This document shows positions 1-5,213 of a stretch of DNA of 17,869 nt, piece after piece. Location of the stretch: positions 1 through 17,869 of the forward strand of contig DFIE01000184.1 in the NCBI GenBank assembly GCA_002372735.1, written 5' to 3'. Made by a program: the position numbers and the translations under genes. The notes under the pieces are model-generated. The model had not been told where the DNA came from, did not search any database, and was given only the letters and a program-made list of their open reading frames with translations. This DNA comes from Clostridiales bacterium UBA3705 (GTDB lineage: Bacteria > Bacillota_A > Clostridia > Oscillospirales > Oscillospiraceae). Position 1 is the stretch's first letter, and each line of letters starts with the position of its first letter.

Positions 1-464
1 GACTCCAGAATGTCGGGGTAAATGGTGCCCTGGCCCAAAAACTCGATGCCGTCCAGCTTTCTGGCCTCCTCGGCAAAGACGTCAATGAAGATCTTGCCGA
101 TGATCTTCCGCTTCTGCTCCGGGTCGGATACCCCGGCCAGGGCGTCCAGGAAACGGTCCACCGCGTCAACGTAGATCAGCTCCGCCCCCAGTTCATCCCG
201 GAACACCCGGATGACCTGCTCGGGCTCGCCCTTGCGCAGAAGGCCGTGGTTGACGTGGACGCACACCAGCTGCTTGCCCACCGCGCGGATCAGAAGCGCG
301 GCCACCACGGAGGAATCCACTCCGCCGGACAGAGCCAGCAGCACCCGCTTGTCCCCGATCTGGGCACGGAGGGCGGCAATCTGCGCGTCGATGAAGGCGC
401 TTGCCAGCTCCGGGGTGGTAATGCGCTGCATGGTTTCGGGTCTGTGATTGCTGTTGTAATTCAT
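1..464 (-). CDS. guaA: GMP synthase ATP-pyrophosphatase subunit, 3' end cut by window
   Basis: Makes GMP from XMP: the ATP-pyrophosphatase half adenylates XMP, which is then aminated. The visible 154 residues carry the PP-loop SGGVDSS at residues 46-52, then [11 protein letters not shown] (74-84), [13 protein letters not shown] (111-123) and GQGTIYPD (144-151), all characteristic of the GuaA synthetase domain. The start ATG at 464 has AGGAGG just upstream and is only 58 nt from the xpt stop. A usual bacterial GuaA carries about 190-200 residues of class I glutamine amidotransferase before this domain; here only about 35 residues precede the PP-loop and the upstream DNA is xpt, so that domain is absent. 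This resembles the two-subunit arrangement known in archaea. The C-terminal dimerisation domain lies outside the window. Last gene visible in the purine operon. Identity is sure; the missing domain is read directly from the sequence, its meaning is inference. Confidence 0.93.
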   Translation of the reverse strand, partial: MNYNSNHRPETMQRITTPELASAFIDAQIAALRAQIGDKRVLLALSGGVDSSVVAALLIRAVGKQLVCVHVNHGLLRKGEPEQVIRVFRDELGAELIYVDAVDRFLDALAGVSDPEQKRKIIGKIFIDVFAEEARKLDGIEFLGQGTIYPDILE

Positions 465-522
465 TCCGTTATATCCTCCTGTATTTGGTCTTTCCGGGCT
501 GCGGCCATCGCCGCCCCACGGG

Positions 523-1104
523 TTAAACGTCGTCGGGCCGGAACTCAATGGCGCCGGGCTCTGCCTTTTCAATGACCGCCAGGGCGTGATAGTTGACGCC
601 CATGCTGCGCAGCCGGTCGCCGCCGCCCTGGAAGCCCTTTTCCACCGCAATGCCCACGCCTACCAGCTCCGCCTGGGCCTTCTCCACCAGCTCGCACAGG
701 CCGCGGATGGCCTCGCCCCGGGCCATAAAGTCGTCTACGATCAGCACCCGGGTGCCGGGGGTGAGCCACTGCTTGGAGACAATCAGAGTCACCTTTTTGT
801 TGTAGGTGTAGGACATGATCTCGCTTTGATACAGGCCGCCCTCGATGTTATCAGACTTGGCCTTCTTGGCAAAGAGCATGGGCTTGCCCCAGCGGGCAGC
901 GCACACCGCAGCCAGGGCAATGCCGCTGGCCTCGGCGGTCATGACCAGATCCACCTGGGACAGGTCAAAAATCCGGGCGAATTCATCGGCCAGGTCGCCC
1001 AAAAAGGCGCAGTCTACCCGATGGTTCAAAAAGCCGTCTACCTTGATGATGTTGCCGGGCAGAACCTTGCCCTCGGTGAGAATTCTGTCTTTCAGTGCCT
1101 GCAT
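523..1104 (-). CDS. xpt: Xanthine phosphoribosyltransferase
   Basis: Cytoplasmic type I phosphoribosyltransferase converting xanthine and PRPP to XMP, the substrate of the GuaA encoded next. The 193-residue length matches Xpt of Bacillus (about 194). It begins MQALKDRIL, has the Xpt signature GFLNHRVD (24-31), a conserved TAEASGIA stretch (56-63) and the PRPP loop [13 protein letters not shown] (120-132). An in-frame ATG lies 11 codons further upstream, but the ATG at 1104 is preceded at proper distance by AAAAGGAG and matches the family start, so I chose it. The gap to the hpt stop is 20 nt, so the two are co-transcribed. No purine riboswitch, which often precedes xpt in Firmicutes, is visible here or at the operon head. 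Confidence 0.95.
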   Translation of the reverse strand: MQALKDRILTEGKVLPGNIIKVDGFLNHRVDCAFLGDLADEFARIFDLSQVDLVMTAEASGIALAAVCAARWGKPMLFAKKAKSDNIEGGLYQSEIMSYTYNKKVTLIVSKQWLTPGTRVLIVDDFMARGEAIRGLCELVEKAQAELVGVGIAVEKGFQGGGDRLRSMGVNYHALAVIEKAEPGAIEFRPDDV

Positions 1105-1124
1105 GGTAATCTCCTTTTCCGGTT

Positions 1125-1676
1125 TTATTCGTAGCACTCTTCCTTGAGCACGCCGATGTAGGGCAGGTTGCGCATATAGTCCGCGTAGTCCAGGCCGTAG
1201 CCCACCACAAATTCGTTGGGAATCTTAAAGCCGTAGTAGTCCACATTGAACCGGTCGGGCTTGCCCACGTCCTTGTCCAGCAGGGCCACGGTGGTGATGG
1301 AGGCGGGGTTGCGGGTGGCAAAGAGCTTGACCAGGTATTCCAGGGTCAGGCCGGAGTCAATGATGTCTTCTACCAATACCACATGGCGGTGCTCCATGTC
1401 GATGCCGGAGTCCTTCAGCAGATGCACCGTGCCGGAGGACTTGGTGCCCTTGAAGTAGCTGGAGGCGGCGATAAAATCCATGTCCATTTTCACGTCCATG
1501 GCGCGGCACAAATCTGTGAAGAAGAAGGCGGCGCCGCGCAGCACGCAGATCATCAGAGGGGTCTGGCCGTCAAATTTTTCGGTCAGCTCCCGGCCCAGCT
1601 CCCGGACCCGGTCTGCAATCTGCTCCTGGCTGAAGAGGATGTACTTGACGTCTTCCTTGGGGGTGCGAATCAGCAT
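1125..1676 (-). CDS. hpt: Hypoxanthine phosphoribosyltransferase
   Basis: Salvages hypoxanthine (and usually guanine) with PRPP to IMP or GMP in the cytoplasm. The 183-residue protein has the usual length and all family blocks: VLRGAAFFFTDL (45-56, PPi loop region), SSYFKGTKSSG (72-82, flexible loop), VVLVEDIIDSGLTL (99-112, PRPP-binding motif) and PNEFVVGYGLDYADYMRNLP (153-172, base and metal binding). AAAGGAGA stands ahead of the ATG at 1676. It lies 39 nt after the CofE-like gene and 20 nt before xpt in the same operon. tilS and ftsH, frequent neighbours of hpt in Firmicutes, are not here; instead hpt sits among purine genes. Confidence 0.96.
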   Translation of the reverse strand: MLIRTPKEDVKYILFSQEQIADRVRELGRELTEKFDGQTPLMICVLRGAAFFFTDLCRAMDVKMDMDFIAASSYFKGTKSSGTVHLLKDSGIDMEHRHVVLVEDIIDSGLTLEYLVKLFATRNPASITTVALLDKDVGKPDRFNVDYYGFKIPNEFVVGYGLDYADYMRNLPYIGVLKEECYE

Positions 1677-1715
1677 AATGTCTCCTTTCGTGGTGGGCGT
1701 GGGTGGCGGATCGGC

Positions 1716-2909
1716 TTATTCGTTGGTGTAGTTGTCAAAATAGCCCTGGATGTAAATGATGGGGGTGCCCTTGTCGCCGGAGCCGGAGGTCAGGTCGCAC
1801 AGAGAGCCGATCAGATCCGTCAGCTGCCGGGGGGTGGTGCCCTGGGCGGCCATGTTGCCCACCAGGCTCTCGCCGGTCTTGGCGCGGATTCGGTCAGAGA
1901 CCGCCTTGCGCAGCTCGTCGCCGGAGAGGGCGGCAAATTCGTTGTCCGCCAGGTACTTCAGCTTCAGCTCGTTGGGGGTGCCGGCCAGGCCCGCGGTGTA
2001 GCCGGGGCTGACCACGGGGTCCGCCAGCTCCCAGATCTTGCCCACGGGGTCTTTAAAGGCGCCGTCGCCGTAGACCATGGCCTCAATGTGGACGCCGCTG
2101 GCCTTGGTCAGCAGCCGGGAGATCCGCTCCGCCACCTGGGTGCAGTCACGGGGGAAGAGCTTGACGCTCTCCTCGGTGGCCTTGTTGGAGCCCAGCAGAC
2201 CGTAGGTCTCGTTGTAGCCGCTCTCGTCCACGGGGGCGGTCATCAGGTCGTCCAGGCCCAGAACCACCGGGCAGCCAGCGGCCTTCAACAGCCGCTTGGA
2301 GCGGGCGCGGGTGTGGATGTCGGCGGTGATTACCGCGTCGCACAGGGGCACCAGGGTCTGCACCCGGTTGCCCAGCAGGATCTCCGCCTGGGCGCCGCAG
2401 CTCTCAATGAGCTCGGTGTAAAAATCGATATAGTCCACGCCGGTGAAGGGGTGGAGAATGTGGCCGAACTTGGCGCGGAAGTCAGCAACGGTCAGCACGT
2501 CGGTATAGGGATTCACGCCGGCAGCATCCAGGGCGTCCAGATCCACCAGGTGGTTGCCCACCTCGTCAGAGGGATAGGACAGCAGGACCACGACCTTTTT
2601 GCAGGCCCGGGCAATGCCCTTGAGCAGCAGAGAAAAACGGTTGCGGCTGAGGATGGGGAAGGCCACGCCCACGGTGCCGCCGCCGGTTTTGGCCTTGACG
2701 TCCGCGGCAATCTGGGCCACGGTGGCGTAGTTGCCCTGGCTTCTGGCTACGACAGACTCGGTGACGGCCACCACATCCCGGTCTCTGGGGATGATGCCGG
2801 CCTCCTGCCAGGCCTGCCGGACCGCCTCGGCGGTGATGGCGGCGATGTCGTCGCCCTGGCGGATAATTGGGGCGCGTACGCCTCTAACAACGGTTCCGAT
2901 GGTTCTCAT
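1716..2909 (-). CDS. CofE-like (coenzyme F420-0:L-glutamate ligase family) protein, function unknown
   Basis: I recognise a bacterial member of the F420-0:gamma-glutamyl ligase family (PF01996-type), first gene of the purine operon. The archaeal enzyme CofE adds glutamate to F420-0 using GTP; Clostridia of this kind are not known to make F420, so the substrate is unknown. Visible blocks are GTVVRGVRAPIIRQGDDI (5-22), VVAVTESVVARSQGNYA (46-62), FPILSRNRFSLLLKGIAR (84-101), LLSYPSDEVGN (109-119) and GDGAFKDPVGKIWELADP (281-298). At 397 residues it is well above the roughly 250 of archaeal CofE, so it belongs to a longer subfamily. No signal peptide or membrane helix, hence cytoplasmic. The ATG at 2909 has AAAGGAG upstream and lies about 55 nt after a strong promoter. 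The family call is fairly sure; a role tied to purines or GTP is only inferred from the operon. Confidence 0.8.
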   Translation of the reverse strand: MRTIGTVVRGVRAPIIRQGDDIAAITAEAVRQAWQEAGIIPRDRDVVAVTESVVARSQGNYATVAQIAADVKAKTGGGTVGVAFPILSRNRFSLLLKGIARACKKVVVLLSYPSDEVGNHLVDLDALDAAGVNPYTDVLTVADFRAKFGHILHPFTGVDYIDFYTELIESCGAQAEILLGNRVQTLVPLCDAVITADIHTRARSKRLLKAAGCPVVLGLDDLMTAPVDESGYNETYGLLGSNKATEESVKLFPRDCTQVAERISRLLTKASGVHIEAMVYGDGAFKDPVGKIWELADPVVSPGYTAGLAGTPNELKLKYLADNEFAALSGDELRKAVSDRIRAKTGESLVGNMAAQGTTPRQLTDLIGSLCDLTSGSGDKGTPIIYIQGYFDNYTNE

Positions 2910-2969
2910 GGATGATAACTCCTTTGTATCAGATTCGTTTTCGTTTCAATTCCGGTTTTTCACCTTGAT

Positions 2970-2999
2970 ATTATACTACCAAGGGAAAGAAAATGTCAA
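2970..2999 (-). promoter_or_regulatory. Sigma-A-type promoter of the CofE-like/hpt/xpt/guaA operon
   Basis: On the minus strand TTGACA (2999-2994), an 18-nt spacer and TATAAT (2975-2970) form a consensus vegetative promoter. Transcription would begin near 2963, leaving a leader of about 55 nt before the ATG at 2909, too short for a purine riboswitch. An inverted repeat abuts the -35 box on its upstream side. Confidence 0.88.
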
Positions 3000-3000
3000 T

Positions 3001-3032
3001 CTGCACAAAATGATTCTTTCGATTTTGTGTAG
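3001..3032. promoter_or_regulatory. Spaced inverted repeat, candidate operator
   Basis: CTGCACAAAAT (3001-3011) and ATTTTGTGTAG (3022-3032) are inverted copies with one mismatch, separated by 10 nt. The half-site centres are 21 bp apart, about two helical turns, which suits a dimeric regulator. The repeat begins 2 bp from the -35 box of the purine operon promoter, and lies about 90 bp upstream of the divergent promoter. I do not recognise the motif, and it does not look like the Bacillus PurR box. Binding is inference. Confidence 0.5.
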
Positions 3033-3062
3033 AAAATCAAAAAACGCGGGTATTCAGGGGAA

Positions 3063-3074
3063 TTTTCCGGAAAA
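3063..3074. promoter_or_regulatory. 12-bp perfect palindrome between divergent promoters
   Basis: TTTTCCGGAAAA is a perfect palindrome in the 124-bp spacer between the two divergent -35 boxes, 49 bp upstream of the -35 of the alcohol dehydrogenase promoter. It could be a transcription factor site; palindromes of this length can also arise by chance in AT-rich intergenic DNA. Confidence 0.3.
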
Positions 3075-3123
3075 ATGACGGATGCGCCCGGCAGATAGAG
3101 AAGTATTTCTAGCGTGTCTTGCG

Positions 3124-3152
3124 TTGACAGAAGGGCCCCGGTGTGCTACAAT
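3124..3152 (+). promoter_or_regulatory. Sigma-A-type promoter of the alcohol dehydrogenase gene
   Basis: TTGACA (3124-3129), a 17-nt spacer and TACAAT (3147-3152) give a near-perfect promoter. The leader is about 25 nt, with TGGGAGG ahead of the ATG at 3183. The promoter lies inside the upstream in-frame extension of the coding frame, which shows that the extension is not translated. Confidence 0.9.
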
Positions 3153-3182
3153 CGAAAAAACAGAGATTGGGAGGTTTTCTTT

Positions 3183-4349
3183 ATGAACAGCTTTGTCTAC
3201 GACATCCCGGTAAAGGTCTATTTCGGCGCCGGCCAGCTGGAGCACCTGGGGCCGGAGCTGGCCCGGTTCGGCAAGAAGGTACTGCTCACCTACGGCGGCG
3301 GGTCCATCAAGAAAAGCGGGCTCTACCAGCGGGTGACGGAGCAGATCCGCAAGGCGGGCCTGACCCTTTACGAACTGGGCGGCATTGCCCCCAACCCCCG
3401 GGTGGAGTCTGTGCGCCGGGGCGCCTGGCTGTGCAAGCAGGAGGGCATTGACGTGCTGCTGGCGGTGGGCGGCGGCTCCACCATTGACGCCACCAAGTTT
3501 ATGGCCGCCGGCGCCTGCACCGAGGCCGACCCCTGGGACTTCTTTACCGAAAACGCCCCCATCGACCGGGCCCTGCCCATTGTGACCGTACTGACCCTGG
3601 CGGCCACAGGCTCGGAGATGGACAATTCCGGCGTCATCAGCAACCCCGATACCCGGGATAAGCTGGCCCGGGTGGCCCCGCCGGTGCTGCCCAAGGTCTC
3701 CTTCCTGGACCCCACCAACACCTATTCCGTGAGCCCCTACCAAACGGCCTGCGGGGCGGTGGACATTATGAGTCACACCTTTGAGGCCTATTTCACCCCG
3801 GAGGAGGATCTGTTCTTCCTGGACTGCGTGATGGAGGGGCTGCTGAAAACCGTGGTGAAGTTTGCCCCGGTGGCCATGGCCCACCCCGACGATTACGAGG
3901 CCCGGGCCAACCTGATGTGGGCCTCCTCCTGGGCCATCAACGGCTTTGTGGCCGGGGGCAAGCGCCAGGACTGGAGCTGCCACCCCATTGAGCACGAGCT
4001 TTCCGCCCTGTATGACATCACCCACGGCCTGGGCCTGGCCATTCTGACCCCCAGGTGGCTGCGCTGGTGCCTGAACGAGCAGACCGCCCCCAGAATCGCC
4101 CGGTTTGCCGTGAACGTCATGGGCACCGACCCGGCCCTGGACCCCGAGACCGCGGCCCTGGACGGCATCCGGCGGCTGGAGACCTTCTTCTACGACACCC
4201 TGGGCCTGGCCTCCACCCTGTCAGAGCTGGGCATCCGGCCGGAGGACTACCCCCTTATGGCCCAAAAGGCCTGTGCCGGCGGGGAGCTCCGGGGCTTCCG
4301 GACCCTGCGACCGGCGGATGTGGAGGAAATCCTGCGTATGTGCGGCTGA
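3183..4349 (+). CDS. Iron-containing alcohol dehydrogenase, YqhD/butanol dehydrogenase type
   Basis: Cytoplasmic group III alcohol dehydrogenase, probably NADPH-dependent, reducing aldehydes such as butyraldehyde or toxic short-chain aldehydes to alcohols. The 388-residue length matches E. coli YqhD and clostridial Bdh. The nucleotide-binding half shows GGGS at 38-41 and VGGGSTIDATK (95-105); the metal ligands Asp194, His198 (AVDIMSHTFEAYF), His267 and His281 fall at the same numbers as the ligands reported for YqhD. The frame is open back to 3114, but that part overlaps the promoter; the ATG at 3183 follows TGGGAGG and gives the family start MNSFVYDIPVKVYFG. It stands alone with its own promoter and terminator. 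The exact substrate cannot be told from sequence; in a fermenter it could serve alcohol formation or aldehyde detoxification. Confidence 0.93.
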   Translation: MNSFVYDIPVKVYFGAGQLEHLGPELARFGKKVLLTYGGGSIKKSGLYQRVTEQIRKAGLTLYELGGIAPNPRVESVRRGAWLCKQEGIDVLLAVGGGSTIDATKFMAAGACTEADPWDFFTENAPIDRALPIVTVLTLAATGSEMDNSGVISNPDTRDKLARVAPPVLPKVSFLDPTNTYSVSPYQTACGAVDIMSHTFEAYFTPEEDLFFLDCVMEGLLKTVVKFAPVAMAHPDDYEARANLMWASSWAINGFVAGGKRQDWSCHPIEHELSALYDITHGLGLAILTPRWLRWCLNEQTAPRIARFAVNVMGTDPALDPETAALDGIRRLETFFYDTLGLASTLSELGIRPEDYPLMAQKACAGGELRGFRTLRPADVEEILRMCG

Positions 4350-4359
4350 GCCGTAAACC

Positions 4360-4403
4360 CCCAAAGGGGCACGCTTCCAATCGCAGAAGCGTGCCCCTTT
4401 GGG
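4360..4403. terminator. Shared terminator between convergent genes
   Basis: An 18-bp perfect stem (4360-4377 with 4386-4403) closes an 8-nt loop. It sits 10 nt after the alcohol dehydrogenase stop on the plus strand and 1 nt after the flavoprotein stop on the minus strand, so it can serve both. There is no proper T-tract on either side, only A/T triplets inside the stem, so termination may be partial or the hairpin may mainly protect 3' ends. Confidence 0.75.
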
Positions 4404-4404
4404 C

Positions 4405-5016
4405 TTAACGGATAAAATTGGTGTAGATCCGCTCCTCCCGGACGGGCAGGGGGCGGCTGTCCAGGGACGCCAGCATCCAGGCCATGTTGTCCGCCAGGGT
4501 GCGCATCACCTGCAGGCCCTCCAGATCCTGGCGGACCTGGTCGGGGGTGTTGCCGTGGACAGAGTTCCAGTAGCAGCTGGGCACCACGGGCATATTGTTG
4601 ATGGTGAAGTACTTGTTCAGCCGGTCAAAGCTGGCGCTGGCGCCGCCCCGGCGGCAGCTCACCACAGCGGCGGCAGGCTTGCCCTGCAGGGCGCGGCCCC
4701 GGGAGTAGAACACCCGGTCCAGCAGGGCCAGCAGGGCGCCGTTGGGCCCGGCATAGTACACAGGGGTGCCGATGATGATGCCGTCAGCCCGGGCCATATG
4801 CTCGGCAATGTCGTTGGCGGGGTCGTCGCCAACGACGCAGGCCCCCTTGCCGGCGCAGCCGCCGCAGGCAATGCAGCCCCGGACCGGACGGGTGCCGATG
4901 CCGATGATTTCGGCGCTGATGCCAAGGCTCTCCAGCCGGGCGCGGATCTCCTCCAGGGCGGTGTAGGTGCAGCCCCGGGGATGGGGGCTGCCGTTGAGCA
5001 GCAATACATGCTTCAT
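4405..5016 (-). CDS. Flavodoxin-like iron-sulfur flavoprotein, NADPH-dependent FMN reductase family
   Basis: A 203-residue flavodoxin-fold protein expected to bind FMN and pass electrons in the cytoplasm. MKHVLLLNGSPHPRGCT (1-17) is the strand and phosphate-binding loop of the family, and GTPVYYAG (83-90) is the flavin-binding loop. A cysteine cluster C48, C51, C54, C60 (CIACGGCAGKGAC) matches the compact cluster of archaeal and clostridial iron-sulfur flavoproteins, which holds a 4Fe-4S centre. The frame runs on upstream to 5136, but the ATG at 5016 has GGAGG ahead and the family start, and the promoter lies in the extension. Single gene with its own promoter. The physiological electron partner is unknown; detoxification of O2 or quinones is a possibility only. 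Confidence 0.88.
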   Translation of the reverse strand: MKHVLLLNGSPHPRGCTYTALEEIRARLESLGISAEIIGIGTRPVRGCIACGGCAGKGACVVGDDPANDIAEHMARADGIIIGTPVYYAGPNGALLALLDRVFYSRGRALQGKPAAAVVSCRRGGASASFDRLNKYFTINNMPVVPSCYWNSVHGNTPDQVRQDLEGLQVMRTLADNMAWMLASLDSRPLPVREERIYTNFIR

Positions 5017-5047
5017 GGGAATCCTCCAACCAAAGAAATCTGGGTCC

Positions 5048-5076
5048 ATTTTACCCCAGAATCCCGGATTTGTAAA
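5048..5076 (-). promoter_or_regulatory. Promoter of the flavoprotein gene
   Basis: On the minus strand TTTACA (5076-5071), a 17-nt spacer and TAAAAT (5053-5048) match the vegetative consensus at 10 of 12 positions. The leader is about 25 nt, with GGAGG before the ATG at 5016. Confidence 0.85.
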
Positions 5077-5130
5077 GAGAAAGCTGCCGCCCGGGGCAGA
5101 AAAAAAGTAAAAACCGCCCGGTGTTTTTTG

Positions 5131-5159
5131 TTGCAAAGCGGTGCGGCAGATGCTATAAT
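5131..5159 (+). promoter_or_regulatory. Promoter of the SLH/L,D-transpeptidase gene
   Basis: TTGCAA (5131-5136), a 17-nt spacer and a perfect TATAAT (5154-5159). The -35 boxes of this and the divergent flavoprotein promoter are 54 bp apart. The leader of about 47 nt carries a small hairpin before the ribosome binding site. Confidence 0.86.
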
Positions 5160-5181
5160 CAATGTAGTATTTACGTAAGAG

Positions 5182-5198
5182 CGGTCGGCCTCCGACCG
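5182..5198 (+). promoter_or_regulatory. Leader hairpin ahead of the SLH gene
   Basis: CGGTCGG (5182-5188) pairs with CCGACCG (5192-5198) across a 3-nt loop, directly upstream of the AAGGAG site at 5201-5206 and the ATG at 5214. In the mRNA it would leave the ribosome binding site free and may stabilise the 5' end. No T-tract follows, so it is not a terminator. Confidence 0.5.
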
Positions 5199-5213
5199 GG
5201 AAGGAGTGTACTT

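Noticed and set aside
1383..2915. A 510-codon open frame on the plus strand opposite the CofE-like and hpt genes
   Set aside because: It is the antisense shadow of two recognisable genes in high-GC DNA; its product is low-complexity (Gly, Ala, Val, His, Gln rich), and it lacks a fitting promoter and ribosome binding site.
3114..3182. Longer N-terminus for the alcohol dehydrogenase
   Set aside because: The extension contains the promoter and ribosome binding site, and the family start is at 3183.
5077..5130. Imperfect inverted repeats (CTGCC/GGCAG, and an A-rich/T-rich pair around CCGCCCGG) between the divergent promoters
   Set aside because: Short and imperfect arms; not enough to call an operator or a terminator.
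5017..5136. Longer N-terminus of 40 residues for the flavoprotein
   Set aside because: It contains the minus-strand promoter at 5048-5076, and the flavodoxin fold begins exactly at the ATG at 5016.
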